A stretch of DNA of 64,000 nucleotides from Mycobacterium sp. IS-1496 (GTDB taxonomy: Bacteria > Actinomycetota > Actinomycetes > Mycobacteriales > Mycobacteriaceae): NCBI RefSeq assembly GCF_001499995.1, contig NZ_LQIU01000016.1, positions 1-64,000 of the forward strand, written 5' to 3'. Positions 1 through 10,169 of this stretch are shown piece by piece; position 1 is the first letter of the stretch, and the number at the start of each line of letters is the position of its first letter. A program made the position numbers and the translations under genes. The notes beneath the pieces are model-generated. The model saw only the letters and a program-made list of their open reading frames with translations, ran no database searches and was not told the DNA's origin.

Positions 1-352
1 TGCGACCGTCGGCGACGGTGAGCAGGGCGTCGTGCAGCAGACCGCGGGTGACCCGCCAGTCCGCCAGGAGTTCCGCCGGCGGCGTGGTCGCCAGGTCTTC
101 GGCGGCGCGGTCGACGAATCCGGAGGGATCCTCGGCGGCCTCACCGAGTACGACGTTGAAGCCGGCTTCGTCACGCACCGACAACAGCGCTACGCGGTCG
201 GTCCACAGCAGGTGGGCGATCTGATGGGCGATGGTCCACCCCGGCGCCGGGGTCATCGTCGACCACGCCGAGTCGGGGAGGCCGGCGACCAGCGCGTCGA
301 GGTCGTCGCTCTCGGCCCGCAGGTCGGCGACGATGGAGTCAGCGGCGGCCAT
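1..352 (-). CDS. TIGR03084-type (maleylpyruvate isomerase-like) protein, C-terminus cut by window edge
   Basis: The N-terminal ~117 residues are visible; the rest runs off the window. The start at 352 gives [18 protein letters not shown], followed by [16 protein letters not shown], the DinB-like helical bundle start seen in the mycothiol-dependent maleylpyruvate isomerase superfamily (TIGR03084 branch). The His residues in AHQIAHLL are the usual metal-ligand region. It starts 10 nt after the stop of the MFS gene and is probably co-transcribed with it. This order matches Rv0037c-Rv0036c of M. tuberculosis. The substrate is unknown. Confidence 0.8.
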   Translation of the reverse strand, partial: MAAADSIVADLRAESDDLDALVAGLPDSAWSTMTPAPGWTIAHQIAHLLWTDRVALLSVRDEAGFNVVLGEAAEDPSGFVDRAAEDLATTPPAELLADWRVTRGLLHDALLTVADGR

Positions 353-362
353 GGAGTGCAGA

Positions 363-1643
363 CTAATTGCGCGGCGTCTGTCGGCCCAGTGCGGCGTGCA
401 GCGCCAGTCCGGCGAGGTAGACGCCCGCCCCGGCGGCGGCCAGGCCGGGGGCGTGCCCGTCGGGCGGGATGATCCCCGCCGCGGCGGCGATGGCGCCGAT
501 GAACGCGATCCAGAACAGCGAATCCTGAACGGTGAAGACGTGCCCGCGCAGGGCGTCGTCGACGTCGATCTGCATCGCGGTGTCCGCGCAGAGTTTGACG
601 ACCTGCCCGGCCGCGCCGAGCAGCGATCCGCAGATCACCATCACGGGTAGGTGCAGTCCGACCGCGGCCAACTGGATGGCGGCCGCGGCGACGAGCGCGC
701 CGTTGGCGGTGCGGTATCGGCCCCATCGGGTGATCAGCGACGGCGTCGCGATCGTGGCGAGGAACGAGCCGGCACCCGTGGCGGCGACGAACAGCACCGC
801 GGTGCCGAGACCGGCGACGGCTGTGGTGTCACTGTGCCGCACGATCACCAGCACCAGCAGCGTGTTGATCCCGAACACCACGCGGTGGGCGCCGAGTCCG
901 GACAGTGTGGCCGCGACCGTGGGCACCGACAGCACGGTCCGCAGACCGTGCACCCATCCCGTCGCGACCGCGTAGACGACCGAACCGTGCACGGCGCGCA
1001 CGCTGTCGTCCGGGCCTAGCACGTGCGAGCCGATGCGCACCGACAGCAGCAGCGCCAGCGCCACCGGCAGCGCGACGATCAGGATGATCACCGAGGCACC
1101 GGTGTCGTCGTCGCCGAACACCCAGCGGGGCAACAGCATGAAGTTCGCGCCGAGGAACGCCGCGACCGCGCCGGTGGCGGCCGCGACGGAGTTCATCGCC
1201 ACCACCTGCTCGCGCGGCACGACATGCGGTAGCGCCGCCGACAGCCCCGAGGACACGAAGCGGGTGAAACCGTTGACGATCAAGGCGCCCAACAGGATCG
1301 GAAGGTCACCGACCCGGGCGGCGAGTAAGCCGGCCACCCCCAGGACCAGGATCAGCCGCGCCGAGTTCGCCCCGATCAGAACGAGCCGCCGGTCCCACCG
1401 GTCGAGCAGCGCGCCGGCGAACGGCCCCAGCAGTGAGTACGGCAGGAACAGCACCGCGAACGATCCGGCGATCGCCCACGGCCCGGCCGCGCGGTCGGGG
1501 TTGAACAGGATGGCCCCGGCCAGACCGGCCTGGAACAACCCGTCCCCGAACTGGCTGACGGCCCGCAGTTCGAGCAGCCGCCGGAATTCGGTGAGTCCAC
1601 GCACCGACCGCCAGACCGCGACGAGTGCGCGAGCGTCAGCCAC
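363..1643 (-). CDS. MFS transporter (Rv0037c-like)
   Basis: This 426-residue integral membrane protein has about 12 hydrophobic segments. The loop between the second and third segments carries [11 protein letters not shown], the MFS motif-A type sequence (usually G-x-L-D-R-x-x-R-R). Family and position match Rv0037c, an uncharacterised major facilitator thought to export small molecules; no substrate can be read from the sequence. It is divergent from the YqgE gene across about 124 bp and precedes the TIGR03084 gene by 10 nt. Confidence 0.85.
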   Translation of the reverse strand: MADARALVAVWRSVRGLTEFRRLLELRAVSQFGDGLFQAGLAGAILFNPDRAAGPWAIAGSFAVLFLPYSLLGPFAGALLDRWDRRLVLIGANSARLILVLGVAGLLAARVGDLPILLGALIVNGFTRFVSSGLSAALPHVVPREQVVAMNSVAAATGAVAAFLGANFMLLPRWVFGDDDTGASVIILIVALPVALALLLSVRIGSHVLGPDDSVRAVHGSVVYAVATGWVHGLRTVLSVPTVAATLSGLGAHRVVFGINTLLVLVIVRHSDTTAVAGLGTAVLFVAATGAGSFLATIATPSLITRWGRYRTANGALVAAAAIQLAAVGLHLPVMVICGSLLGAAGQVVKLCADTAMQIDVDDALRGHVFTVQDSLFWIAFIGAIAAAAGIIPPDGHAPGLAAAGAGVYLAGLALHAALGRQTPRN

Positions 1644-1767
1644 GAGAGATCACGTCCTGTTCCGGCGGAATGGATGCCCGAGGCGCTGAGGTGCGCGGCA
1701 CCGCATCCACAGTACAAATGTCTGCGCGGGCCTGGCTTGTCCGCCACATCGGCACCGAGCCGGTGAC

Positions 1768-2385
1768 ATGATGGTGAACGTGGCGCAGTCAGAGGATCCC
1801 GAGGACTTCATCGCCCCCGCGGCACAGCGGGTGCGGGCGGGAACGCTGCTGCTCGCCAACACCGATCTCCTCGAGCCGACGTTCCGGCGCAGCGTCATCT
1901 ACATCGTCGAACACAACGACGGCGGAACCCTCGGAGTGGTCCTGAACCGGCCGAGCGAGACCGCGGTCTACAACGTGCTGCCGCAGTGGGCGAAACTGGC
2001 CGCCAAACCCAAGACGATGTTCATCGGCGGGCCGGTGAAACGCGACGCCGCGCTGTGCCTGGCCACGTTGCGCGCCGGCGTGGCGGCCACCGGTGTGCCG
2101 GGCCTGCGGCACGTGCAGGGCCGCATGGTGATGGTCGACCTCGACGCGGACCCCGAACCGCTGGCGCCGGTGCTCGAGGGAGTGCGGATCTTCGCCGGGT
2201 ACTCCGGCTGGACCATCGGCCAACTCGAGGGTGAGATCGAGCGCGACGACTGGATCGTGTTGTCGGCGTTGCCTTCTGACGTGCTCATCGAATCCCGGGT
2301 GGATCTCTGGGCGCGCGTGTTGCGCCGTCAGCCGCTACCGCTGTCGCTGTTGGCGACCCATCCGATCGACGTCAGCCGCAACTAG
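1768..2385 (+). CDS. UPF0301/YqgE-AlgH family protein (Rv0038-like)
   Basis: Up to 205 residues. It shows the YqgE/AlgH signatures: AGTLLLANTDLLEPTFRRSV near the N-terminus, then LGVVLNRPSE, and FAGYSGWTIGQLEGE toward the C-terminus. The family is widespread and has a compact fold but no settled biochemical role. ATG codons at 1768 and 1771 and a GTG at 1780 are all possible starts; comparison with the recalled Rv0038 sequence favours a start in this 1768-1780 cluster. Its stop is 2 nt from the stop of the convergent membrane protein gene. Confidence 0.85.
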   Translation: MMVNVAQSEDPEDFIAPAAQRVRAGTLLLANTDLLEPTFRRSVIYIVEHNDGGTLGVVLNRPSETAVYNVLPQWAKLAAKPKTMFIGGPVKRDAALCLATLRAGVAATGVPGLRHVQGRMVMVDLDADPEPLAPVLEGVRIFAGYSGWTIGQLEGEIERDDWIVLSALPSDVLIESRVDLWARVLRRQPLPLSLLATHPIDVSRN

Positions 2386-2386
2386 C

Positions 2387-2737
2387 TCACCGGCAGGACA
2401 GCACGCAACTGGCGCACGAGCCGGCGCAGTCCGCGTCGGCGGCCACCGCGGCTTCACTGCGGGCGACCACCTTCGCGCTCTGCCAGCAGCCGGCGGCGAC
2501 CGTCGCGACGGCCCCGACACCGCAGGCGGCCACCGCGAGCACACCCGTCTCGGACGGAGCGGCCAGCGCCACCACGCCACCGGCCGCCAGCATCACCGCT
2601 GCCGCGAGTTGAGTGGGGGCCACCGCCCGCAGGATCTGCTGACGGGGATCGGCCGAACGCGGCCGCGTCAGCAGCCACATCCCGAGGGCGCCGACCGCGA
2701 CGGCGGCACACAGGCACAGCACCGCTACGAAGACCAT
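2387..2737 (-). CDS. small membrane protein with Cys-rich tail (Rv0039c-like)
   Basis: The 116-residue protein has hydrophobic segments at residues ~2-22, ~42-60 and ~66-84 and ends in CAGSCASCVLSCR, four Cys within 13 residues. Position matches the conserved hypothetical Rv0039c. The terminal Cys cluster could bind metal or be oxidised outside the membrane, but topology cannot be settled from the sequence. It is convergent with the YqgE gene, with only one base between the two stops. Function unknown. Confidence 0.7.
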   Translation of the reverse strand: MVFVAVLCLCAAVAVGALGMWLLTRPRSADPRQQILRAVAPTQLAAAVMLAAGGVVALAAPSETGVLAVAACGVGAVATVAAGCWQSAKVVARSEAAVAADADCAGSCASCVLSCR

Positions 2738-2772
2738 GGGTCACAAGAATACGAGGCGCGGTTATTGGGCGC

Positions 2773-2799
2773 CCCCCGGGCGCCAGGCACGCCCGGGGG
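2773..2799 (-). terminator. hairpin downstream of the Mtc28-like gene
   Basis: Perfect 10-bp GC arms (CCCCCGGGCG / CGCCCGGGGG) with a 7-nt loop begin 8 nt past the stop codon of the Mtc28-like gene. There is no U tract, which is common for mycobacterial intrinsic terminators. Confidence 0.6.
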
Positions 2800-2807
2800 A
2801 CGTCGTA

Positions 2808-3710
2808 TCAGGGCAGCCCGAGGGGCTGCGGCAGCGGTGCCAACCCGGGTGCCGGCGGCGCCGCGGGTGCCGGCGGGGGCGGTGCGACCGCGGGCTGCGC
2901 GGTGGGTGAGGTCACCTTGAACCCGGTCACGATCGCGTCGGTGGCGTCCGCGGCCGGGACGGCCTGGTCGACGGTGGTGGTGACCGCCAGGGACACCAGG
3001 TAGCGGTCCGGCCCGGACGACGCGATCAGGTGCCTGCGCGAGGTGTTGAGCGTCATCGAGTTCTCGCGGTAGGTGCCCTCGATCAGCGAGGACGGCATCC
3101 CGTTGTAGGGCGCCAGCGACGCATCGGTGGACCGCCACGCCGGCAGCATCTGGCTGTCGATGAAGCCGTGGCTGATCGCCTCGTCGGGGTTGAAGGCGCC
3201 GATCAGCTTGTATACCTTGAGCTGCGCGTTCGACGAGTACAGCCCATCACCACCGACACGGTCGGCGATCACCGCGAACGCCTCGGGGACGTTGGGGTCC
3301 GGGATGTAGGCCCAGCCCCGGGGCATCGGCAGCGTGATGTTGAGCGCGTTGAAGTCGCGCGCCACCTGCGGCTGCATGGCGACGCCCTTGGCGCGGAAGA
3401 ACTCGGCGATCGTGCCGGACGAGGCGGGCAGGATGGCCGGGGCCGGCGGCGCGACGCCCGCGGGCGCCGTGCCCGCGCTGGGGCTGATCACCGCACCGGT
3501 GAGGCCGGGGAGCGTCGCCGACTCCGGCACCGCGGCGGGCGCCGCGGCAGGGGCGGCGGGGGCGGCGCCCACCACGGCGGGGCCGGGTACCGGGGGTTGG
3601 GGGAAGACGGGTTCTGCCGTGGCGGTTGCACCGGCGAAGCCGACCAGTCCGGCCACGCCCGCAGCCACACCTCCTGCCAGAACCCGCCAGTGGCGGGCTT
3701 TCTCGATCAT
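2808..3710 (-). CDS. secreted proline-rich antigen, Mtc28-like (Rv0040c-type)
   Basis: 300 residues. A signal peptide occupies about residues 1-33 ([19 protein letters not shown]..., ending ATATA-EP). A Pro/Ala-rich segment follows (~34-100), then a globular domain of the LpqN/LpqT type (about 105-265, with [16 protein letters not shown] and YLVSLAVTT), then a Pro-rich tail ending PQPLGLP. Length, composition and position directly before leuS match Mtc28 (proline-rich 28 kDa antigen) of M. tuberculosis. It acts outside the membrane; molecular function is unknown. It is divergent from leuS and has its own 3' hairpin. Confidence 0.85.
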   Translation of the reverse strand: MIEKARHWRVLAGGVAAGVAGLVGFAGATATAEPVFPQPPVPGPAVVGAAPAAPAAAPAAVPESATLPGLTGAVISPSAGTAPAGVAPPAPAILPASSGTIAEFFRAKGVAMQPQVARDFNALNITLPMPRGWAYIPDPNVPEAFAVIADRVGGDGLYSSNAQLKVYKLIGAFNPDEAISHGFIDSQMLPAWRSTDASLAPYNGMPSSLIEGTYRENSMTLNTSRRHLIASSGPDRYLVSLAVTTTVDQAVPAADATDAIVTGFKVTSPTAQPAVAPPPPAPAAPPAPGLAPLPQPLGLP

Positions 3711-3917
3711 CGACGCTGTCCTTCTGCCGTGGTGGTCGGGCTCGTCACGCCCTGAGGTCAGGCGCCGACTGTAACCACGGGCCGATGGCGCTCACCAGGG
3801 CTGGAACCGACCTGGGATCAACCCCTGACTTCGCCGCAACGGAACCGATACCGAGACGTGTCCTGCGTGGGCGTTCACCGCGGTCACGTGGGCCCGCATG
3901 GGCGGCAGAACTCTCCT

Positions 3918-3923
3918 TATACC
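3918..3923 (+). promoter_or_regulatory. candidate -10 element of leuS (near-leaderless)
   Basis: TATACC lies 8 nt before the GTG start at 3932, so transcription would begin within a few bases of the start codon. No separate Shine-Dalgarno fits in between. Leaderless mRNAs are common in mycobacteria. No convincing -35 was assigned. Confidence 0.45.
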
Positions 3924-3931
3924 CTGGTGAG

Positions 3932-6796
3932 GTGACCGAAACCCCGACCGCCCGGCCCGACCGGGCCGCTGATGTCGACCTCCCGCAGCACCGCTACACC
4001 GCTGAGCTCGCGGGGCGGATCGAGGACGCGTGGCAGCAGACGTGGGCGGCCCAGGGCACCTTCAACGTGCCGAACCCGGTCGGTGAGCTGGCCCCGCCGG
4101 ACGGCGCGGTGCCCGCCGACAAGATGTTCGTCCAGGACATGTTCCCGTACCCGTCGGGTGAGGGGCTGCACGTCGGACATCCGCTGGGCTACATCGCCAC
4201 CGACGTGTACGCGCGGTACTACCGGATGACGGGCCGCAACGTGCTGCACGCCTTGGGTTTCGACGCGTTCGGTCTGCCCGCCGAGCAGTACGCCGTCCAG
4301 ACCGGCACCCATCCGCGGATCCGCACCGAGGCCAACATCGTCAACTTCCGTCGCCAGCTGGGTCGGCTCGGGCTGGGTCACGACACCCGGCGCAGCTTCT
4401 CCACCACCGACGTCGACTTCTACACCTGGACGCAGTGGATCTTCCTGCAGATCTACAACGCCTGGTTCGACCGCGACGCCAACAAGGCGCGCCCGATCGC
4501 CGAGCTGATCGGTGAGTTCTCCTCCGGCGCCCGCGCACTCGACGACGGCAGGCAGTGGGCGGACCTGAGCGCCGGCGAGCGCGCCGACGTGGTCGACTCC
4601 CACCGGCTGGTCTACCGCGCCGACTCGGTGGTCAACTGGTGCCCCGGGCTGGGCACCGTGCTGGCCAACGAAGAGGTCACCGCCGACGGGCGCAGCGACC
4701 GCGGCAACTTCCCGGTGTTCCGGAAACGGTTGCGGCAGTGGATGATGCGCATCACCGCCTACTCCGACCGCCTGCTCGAGGACCTGGACGTCCTCGACTG
4801 GCCGGACAAGGTGAAGACGATGCAGCGCAACTGGATCGGCCGCTCCACCGGCGCGGAGGTCCTCTTCGGCACCGACGCCGGCGACATCGAGGTGTTCACC
4901 ACCCGTCCCGACACGCTGTTCGGCGCGACGTATCTGGTGTTGGCGCCCGAGCATCCGCTGGTCGAGCAGTTGACGGCCGCCCAGTGGCCCGACGGGGTGG
5001 ACGACCGCTGGACGTTCGGGGCGGCGACACCGGGGGAGGCGGTCGCCGCCTACCGCGCGTCGATCGCCGCCAAGAGCGATCTGGAGCGCCAGGAGAACAA
5101 GACCAAGACCGGCGCGTTCCTGGGCGCATACGCGACGAATCCGGCCAACGGGCAACAGGTTCCGATCTTCATCGCCGACTACGTGCTGATCGGATACGGC
5201 ACCGGCGCCATCATGGCGGTGCCCAGCGGCGACCAGCGGGACTGGGAGTTCGCGACCGAGTTCGGGCTGCCCATCGTCGAGGTGGTCGCCGGCGGCGACA
5301 TCACCCAGGCCGCCTACAGCGGTGACGGCACGATGGTGAACTCCGACTATCTCGACGGGATGGACGTGGCGACCGCGAAGGCGGCCATCACCGAACGGCT
5401 GGTCGCCGACGGCCACGGCCGGGCCCGCGTCGAATACAAGCTGCGCGACTGGCTTTTCGCGCGCCAGCGGTACTGGGGTGAGCCGTTCCCGATCGTCTAC
5501 GACAGCGACGGCCGTGCCCACCCGCTGCCGGAATCCGCCCTGCCGGTGGAGCTTCCGGACGTCCCGGACTACTCGCCGGTGCTGTTCGACCCGGACGACG
5601 CGGACAGCGAACCGAATCCGCCGCTGAACAAGGCCACCGACTGGGTGCACGTCGAACTCGACCTCGGCGACGGTCTGCAGACCTACACCCGCGACACCAA
5701 CGTCATGCCACAGTGGGCGGGCAGCTCCTGGTACGAGCTGCGCTACACCGATCCGCTGAACAAAGAGGCGTTGTGCGCCAAGGAGAACGAGGCGTACTGG
5801 ATGGGTCCGCGGCCGGACCTCCACGGGCCGCAGGACCCCGGCGGGGTCGACCTCTACGTCGGCGGCGTCGAGCACGCCGTGCTGCACCTGCTGTACTCGC
5901 GGTTCTGGCACAAGGTGCTCTACGACCTGGGCCACGTGAGTTCGCGGGAGCCCTACCGAAGGCTGGTCAACCAGGGCTACATCCAGGCGTTCGCCTACAC
6001 CGACTCGCGCGGGTCCTACGTCCCGGCCGCCGACGTCGTCGAGCGCGACGGCAAGTTCTGGTACTCCGCCCCAGAGGGCGAAATGGAGGTCTTCCAGGAG
6101 TTCGGCAAGATCGGCAAGAGCCTGAAGAACTCGGTGTCGCCGGACGAGATCTGCGACAACTACGGCGCCGACACGCTTCGCGTCTACGAGATGTCGATGG
6201 GTCCGCTGGAGGCCTCGCGGCCGTGGGCGACCAAGGACGTCGTGGGGGCGCACCGGTTCCTGCAGCGCGTGTGGCGGCTGGTGGTCGACGAGCAGACCGG
6301 CGCGGTCCGGGTGGCCAACCACGAGGCGCTCGACACCGACACGCTGAGAGTCCTGCACCGCACGGTCGCCGGCGTGTCGGAAGACTATGCGGCGCTTCGC
6401 AACAACACCGCGGCGGCCAAGCTGATCGAGTACACCAACCACCTCACGAAGGAGGGGGTGACCGCACGGGCGGCCATCGAACCGCTGGTGTTGATGGTCG
6501 CGCCGCTGGCGCCGCATCTGGCCGAGGAGCTGTGGCGGCGGATGGGCAACGACACGTCGCTGGCGCACGGTCCGTTCCCGGTGGCCGATCCGCAGTATCT
6601 GGTCACCGACACGGTCGAATACCCGGTGCAGGTCAACGGCAAGGTGCGCAGCCGGATCACCGTCGAGGCCGACGCCGGTAGGGACACGCTCGAGGCGGCG
6701 GCGCTGGCCGACGAGAAGGTGCTGGCGTTCCTCGACGGCGCGACGCCGAAGAAGGTGATCGTGGTCCCCGGCCGCCTGGTCAACCTCGTCCTGTGA
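3932..6796 (+). CDS. leuS: leucyl-tRNA synthetase
   Basis: Charges tRNA-Leu with leucine in the cytoplasm. The 954-residue length is normal for bacterial LeuRS. The HIGH signature is HVGH (residues 80-83); the KMSKS loop appears as [11 protein letters not shown]; the tRNA-contacting C-terminal region is present, including the [10 protein letters not shown] segment. The CP1 editing region retains [12 protein letters not shown] and [11 protein letters not shown](S)GDQRD. The GTG at 3932 is chosen because [10 protein letters not shown] aligns with the recalled mycobacterial N-terminus; the frame is open further upstream, but that part has no family similarity and runs antisense into the Mtc28-like gene. 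Confidence 0.97.
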   Translation: MTETPTARPDRAADVDLPQHRYTAELAGRIEDAWQQTWAAQGTFNVPNPVGELAPPDGAVPADKMFVQDMFPYPSGEGLHVGHPLGYIATDVYARYYRMTGRNVLHALGFDAFGLPAEQYAVQTGTHPRIRTEANIVNFRRQLGRLGLGHDTRRSFSTTDVDFYTWTQWIFLQIYNAWFDRDANKARPIAELIGEFSSGARALDDGRQWADLSAGERADVVDSHRLVYRADSVVNWCPGLGTVLANEEVTADGRSDRGNFPVFRKRLRQWMMRITAYSDRLLEDLDVLDWPDKVKTMQRNWIGRSTGAEVLFGTDAGDIEVFTTRPDTLFGATYLVLAPEHPLVEQLTAAQWPDGVDDRWTFGAATPGEAVAAYRASIAAKSDLERQENKTKTGAFLGAYATNPANGQQVPIFIADYVLIGYGTGAIMAVPSGDQRDWEFATEFGLPIVEVVAGGDITQAAYSGDGTMVNSDYLDGMDVATAKAAITERLVADGHGRARVEYKLRDWLFARQRYWGEPFPIVYDSDGRAHPLPESALPVELPDVPDYSPVLFDPDDADSEPNPPLNKATDWVHVELDLGDGLQTYTRDTNVMPQWAGSSWYELRYTDPLNKEALCAKENEAYWMGPRPDLHGPQDPGGVDLYVGGVEHAVLHLLYSRFWHKVLYDLGHVSSREPYRRLVNQGYIQAFAYTDSRGSYVPAADVVERDGKFWYSAPEGEMEVFQEFGKIGKSLKNSVSPDEICDNYGADTLRVYEMSMGPLEASRPWATKDVVGAHRFLQRVWRLVVDEQTGAVRVANHEALDTDTLRVLHRTVAGVSEDYAALRNNTAAAKLIEYTNHLTKEGVTARAAIEPLVLMVAPLAPHLAEELWRRMGNDTSLAHGPFPVADPQYLVTDTVEYPVQVNGKVRSRITVEADAGRDTLEAAALADEKVLAFLDGATPKKVIVVPGRLVNLVL

Positions 6797-6843
6797 TTTC
6801 GGCGCGCAAACGTACGCTCACCGCACGTGTGCGCACCGAAATC
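6795..6843. terminator. bidirectional hairpin between convergent leuS and SDR gene
   Basis: Arms 6795-6808 (GATTTCGGCGCGCA) and 6830-6843 (TGCGCACCGAAATC) pair at 13 of 14 positions around a 21-nt loop. The left arm overlaps the last base pair of the leuS stop codon; the right arm ends 7 nt before the SDR gene stop. The position suits termination from both sides. Confidence 0.6.
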
Positions 6844-6850
6844 GCGGAAC

Positions 6851-7516
6851 TCAGCGGGGACGGACGATCACCTCGTGGATGTGCGCATCGGCAGGCGCGG
6901 TGATCGCGTCCGCCGTCACCCGGGCGACGGTCTCCGCGCTGAGGAAGTCGGCCGGGTCGTAGTCGCGGCCCTCGTACGCCCGCAGATCCTGCTGCATCTC
7001 GGTCGCGATGCGGCCCGGGTGCACGGAGGTGACCCGTAGGCCGGCCTCGTCGTTGCGCAGCGAGTCGGCGAACGACCGCAGCGCGAACTTGCTCGCCGAA
7101 TACGACGCCAGGCCCGGGGAGGCGTTGATCCCCGACCCGGAGTTGATGAACACGACCTGACCGTCCGCCGCGCGCAGCGCAGGCAGCAGGGCCAGCGTGA
7201 GCGCGACGGCGCCGATCACGTTGACGTTCATGGTCGCTCGCCACTCGTCGACGGTGGACTCGGCGACCCGCGCCGGATAGGCCACCCCGGCGTTGTGGAC
7301 GAGCACGTCGAGTTCGACGATCGGTTCGACGGCGGCCGGGATCGCGTCGACGTCGTCGAAGTCGATCTCCCAGGTGGTGGCGCCGAGCCGCTGGGCGACC
7401 TCGTCGAGTTGCGCCGACGCCCGCCCGGCCAGGAACAGGGTGTGCGTGGGCGCGAGCGCGGTCGCGATGGCCGCCCCGAGCCCGCGCGAAGCGCCAGTAA
7501 TCATCGCGGTCGGCAT
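6851..7516 (-). CDS. short-chain dehydrogenase/reductase (SDR)
   Basis: 221 residues from the ATG at 7516. The N-terminal Rossmann motif is TGASRGLG (TGxxxGxG); VHNAGVAYPA is the NNAG-type motif; catalytic residues are the Ser in VVFINSGSG and YSASK (YxxxK). The length is on the short side for a classical SDR, which usually runs to 250. Substrate cannot be predicted. It is convergent with leuS and divergent from ggH with only 54 bp between starts, so it may share regulation with ggH. Confidence 0.85.
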   Translation of the reverse strand: MPTAMITGASRGLGAAIATALAPTHTLFLAGRASAQLDEVAQRLGATTWEIDFDDVDAIPAAVEPIVELDVLVHNAGVAYPARVAESTVDEWRATMNVNVIGAVALTLALLPALRAADGQVVFINSGSGINASPGLASYSASKFALRSFADSLRNDEAGLRVTSVHPGRIATEMQQDLRAYEGRDYDPADFLSAETVARVTADAITAPADAHIHEVIVRPR

Positions 7517-7570
7517 GTCGCCAACCCTACCGACCTGCGCGAAACGCCCTGCGGTCGCATGATTGAACGG

Positions 7571-8911
7571 ATGCCACACGATCCCAGCTTCGCGCCCACG
7601 CAACTCGCGGCCCGCGCCGCGTACCTCCTGCGCGGCAACGACCTGGGATCCATGACCACCGCGGCGCCCCTGCTGTACCCGCACATGTGGAGTTGGGACG
7701 CGGCGTTCGTGGCGATCGGGCTGGCGCCGCTGAGCGTCGAGCGCGCCGTCGTCGAACTCGACACGCTGCTCTCGGCGCAGTGGCGCAACGGGATGATCCC
7801 GCACATCGTGTTCGCCAACGGGGTGGACGGCTACTTCCCGGGCCCGGCGCGCTGGGCGACCTCCGCCCTGGCCGCCGACGCGCCGCGCACCCGGCGCACC
7901 TCGGGTATCACGCAGCCGCCCGTCCACGCGATCGCGGTGCAGCGCATCCTTGACCACGCGCGCACCCGCGGCCGGTCGACCCGCCAGGTGGCCGAGGCGT
8001 TCCTGGACCGCCGCTGGGGTGATCTGGTGCGCTGGCACCGCTGGCTGGCCGAATGCCGCGACCAGAACGGCCGTGGGCGCGTCACGCTCTACCACGGCTG
8101 GGAGTCCGGCATGGACAACTCCCCGCGATGGGATGCCGCCTACGCCAAGGTGATTCCCGGTGCCGTGCCGGAATATCAGCGCGAGGACAACAAGATCAAC
8201 ACCGACGCCACCCAGCGGCCGTCCGATCACGAATACGACCGGTATCTCTGGCTGCTCGAGGAGATGAAGTCCGCGCGCTACGACGACCACCTGCTCCCGA
8301 AGGTGATGAGCTTCGCCGTCGAGGACGTGTTCGTCTCGGCGATCTTCTCGGTGGCGTGTCAGGTGCTCGCCGAGATCGGGGAGGACTACAAGCGCCCGAA
8401 CGCCGACGTGCGCGACCTGTACTCGTGGGCCGAGCGGTTCCGCACCGGCGTCATCGAGACGACCGACCAACGCACCGGTGCGGCAAGGGATTTCGATGTC
8501 CGCGCCGACAAGTGGGTGGCCACCGAGACCGTCGCGCAGTTCGCGCCGCTGCTGTGCGGGGGCCTGCCGCACAACCGGGAGCGGGCCTTGCTGCGCCTGC
8601 TGGAGGGGCCGCGGTTCTGCGGGCACCCCGACCTGAAGTACGCCTGCATCCCGTCGACGTCGCCGGTGTCGCGCGACTTCCGGCCCCGGGAGTACTGGCG
8701 CGGTCCGATCTGGCCGGTGATGACGTGGCTGTTCGCGTGGTGCTTCGCTCGGCGCGGGTGGGCCGAACGCGCCCGGGTGCTGCGGCACGAGGGGTTGCGC
8801 CAGGCCAGCGACGGGTCGTTCGCCGAGTACTACGAACCCTTCACCGGCGAACCGCTGGGCAGTATGCAGCAGTCGTGGACGGCCGCGGCGGTGCTGGACT
8901 GGCTCGGGTGA
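7571..8911 (+). CDS. ggH: glucosylglycerate hydrolase (GH63-type)
   Basis: The enzyme hydrolyses glucosylglycerate, the compatible solute mycobacteria accumulate under nitrogen limitation, to glucose and glycerate. The 446-residue product matches the recalled length and sequence of the characterised M. hassiacum enzyme closely. The two residues reported as catalytic there fall in place: Asp182 in ESGMDNSPRWD and Glu419 in FAEYYEPF. The (alpha/alpha)6 signature segments YPHMWSWDAAF and YWRGPIWPVMTW are intact. The ATG at 7571 gives exactly 446 residues; an upstream in-frame ATG at 7559 would add four. Absent at this spot in M. tuberculosis; known from rapid growers. Confidence 0.9.
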   Translation: MPHDPSFAPTQLAARAAYLLRGNDLGSMTTAAPLLYPHMWSWDAAFVAIGLAPLSVERAVVELDTLLSAQWRNGMIPHIVFANGVDGYFPGPARWATSALAADAPRTRRTSGITQPPVHAIAVQRILDHARTRGRSTRQVAEAFLDRRWGDLVRWHRWLAECRDQNGRGRVTLYHGWESGMDNSPRWDAAYAKVIPGAVPEYQREDNKINTDATQRPSDHEYDRYLWLLEEMKSARYDDHLLPKVMSFAVEDVFVSAIFSVACQVLAEIGEDYKRPNADVRDLYSWAERFRTGVIETTDQRTGAARDFDVRADKWVATETVAQFAPLLCGGLPHNRERALLRLLEGPRFCGHPDLKYACIPSTSPVSRDFRPREYWRGPIWPVMTWLFAWCFARRGWAERARVLRHEGLRQASDGSFAEYYEPFTGEPLGSMQQSWTAAAVLDWLG

Positions 8912-8914
8912 CGC

Positions 8915-9373
8915 CTAGTCCTCGTGCTGTTCGGCGAGGCGTTCCAGCGGTGCCAGCGCCTTGGCCAGCGTGTCGAGTTCCTCGTCGCTGAGCTTCGCCA
9001 GCAGCGTGGCCAGGTGGGCGCGACGCGTGGCGAGCGCCTCCCGGTGCTGCACCAGGCCTTCGGGTGTGACCTCGACCAGCACGGCCCGCAGGTCCGAGGG
9101 GTCCCGGGAGCGCTTGACCAGGCCGAGTTTCTCCAGCCGGCGGATCGCGACGGTCGTGGTGGGCGTGCGGACGCGTTCGTGGGCGGCCAGCTCGGTCATC
9201 CGGATCGGGCCGCAGTCGAGCAGCGTGAGCAGGATGGACAGCTGGGCCAGCGTCAGATCGCCGCCTTCGGTACCCCGGTTGGCGTCGCCGCGGCGCAGGA
9301 CGGAGAACACCTTCGACAGCACACGCTGCAGCTCACCTGCCAGCTCGGTGACCTGCGCCTGCGTCTCGACCAT
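8915..9373 (-). CDS. MarR family regulator (Rv0042c-like)
   Basis: 152 residues from the ATG at 9373. Winged-helix layout: LTLAQLSILLTLLDCGPIRMTELAAHERVRTPTT followed by the recognition helix and wing (RRLEKLGLVKRSRDPSDLRAVLVEVTPEG), with a C-terminal dimerisation helix. Position between leuS and the GntR gene matches Rv0042c. The ligand is unknown. Its stop lies 3 nt from the stop of the convergent ggH; upstream, 52 bp separate it from the ABC ATPase gene, so it may be read as the end of that operon. Confidence 0.88.
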   Translation of the reverse strand: MVETQAQVTELAGELQRVLSKVFSVLRRGDANRGTEGGDLTLAQLSILLTLLDCGPIRMTELAAHERVRTPTTTVAIRRLEKLGLVKRSRDPSDLRAVLVEVTPEGLVQHREALATRRAHLATLLAKLSDEELDTLAKALAPLERLAEQHED

Positions 9374-9425
9374 AGTTCGCCAGTCTAACGTGTCCGGGCC
9401 TGCCGATTTGGCTTTGGCCGTTAAT

Positions 9426-10169
9426 TCACAGCACCTGTGACAGGAACCGCTGCAACCGGTCGGTCTGCGCCGCGTCGAAGATCTGCTCCGGCGGCCCGGC
9501 CTCCACGACCTGCCCCTGATCCATGAACACCACCGAGTCGGCGGTCGACCGCGCGAAGCCCATCTCATGGGTGACCACCACCATGGTCATCCCGTCCGCG
9601 GCCAGCTCGGCCATCAGCGCGAGGATGCCCTTGACCAGCTCCGGGTCCAGCGCCGAGGTGGCCTCGTCGAAGAACATGATCTGCGGTGACATCGCGAGCG
9701 CGCGGGCGATCGCGACCCGCTGCTGCTGACCACCGGACAGCGTGCCGGGCCGCACCTCGGCCTTCTGCCGCAATCCGACGCGGTCGAGTTGGGCCAGGCC
9801 GAGTTCGCGGGCCTCGTCGGCGGGCAGCCGTTTGAGCTTGCGGGGGGCCAGCGTCACGTTGTCGAGCACGCTGCGGTGCGGGAACAGGTTGAACTGCTGG
9901 AACACCATCCCGATCCGCTGCCGCAGCTCGTCGGGGTTGTCCTCGAGCACCGAGCGTCCGTCGAGCAGGATGTCGCCGCGGTCGGGTTCGTAGAGCCGGT
10001 TGAGGGTCCGCAGCAGCGTCGACTTCCCCGAGCCCGACGGCCCGATGACCGCCGCGGTGGTTCCGGCCGGGACGTCGATGTCGACTCCGCGCAGCACCTT
10101 GTTGGGTCCGAAGGCGACGTGAATGTCGCTGGCGCTCAGCGAAACCGGGTCGACCGATGCGTCGGCCAT
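9426..10169 (-). CDS. polar amino-acid ABC transporter, ATP-binding protein (GlnQ-type)
   Basis: 247 residues. Walker A GPSGSGKST, signature LSGGQQQR, Walker B IMFFDEATSALD, the switch His in VVTHEM, and the Q-loop FQQFNLFPH are all present. The polar amino-acid subfamily is indicated by MVFQQFNLFPHRSVLDNV and by the partner gene. The ATG overlaps the stop of the upstream permease gene (TGATG, one shared base), so translation is probably coupled. Exact substrate (glutamine, glutamate or other) is not determined. Confidence 0.9.
   Translation of the reverse strand: MADASVDPVSLSASDIHVAFGPNKVLRGVDIDVPAGTTAAVIGPSGSGKSTLLRTLNRLYEPDRGDILLDGRSVLEDNPDELRQRIGMVFQQFNLFPHRSVLDNVTLAPRKLKRLPADEARELGLAQLDRVGLRQKAEVRPGTLSGGQQQRVAIARALAMSPQIMFFDEATSALDPELVKGILALMAELAADGMTMVVVTHEMGFARSTADSVVFMDQGQVVEAGPPEQIFDAAQTDRLQRFLSQVL

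Noticed and set aside
3917..6568. An 883-codon open frame antisense to leuS
   Set aside because: High-GC coding DNA keeps the opposite strand open; the translation is Val/Gly/Arg/His-rich with no family signature, while leuS on the other strand is complete.
7517..8788. N-terminal extension of the SDR gene antisense through ggH
   Set aside because: The SDR Rossmann motif starts directly after the ATG at 7516; upstream residues are low-complexity antisense sequence.
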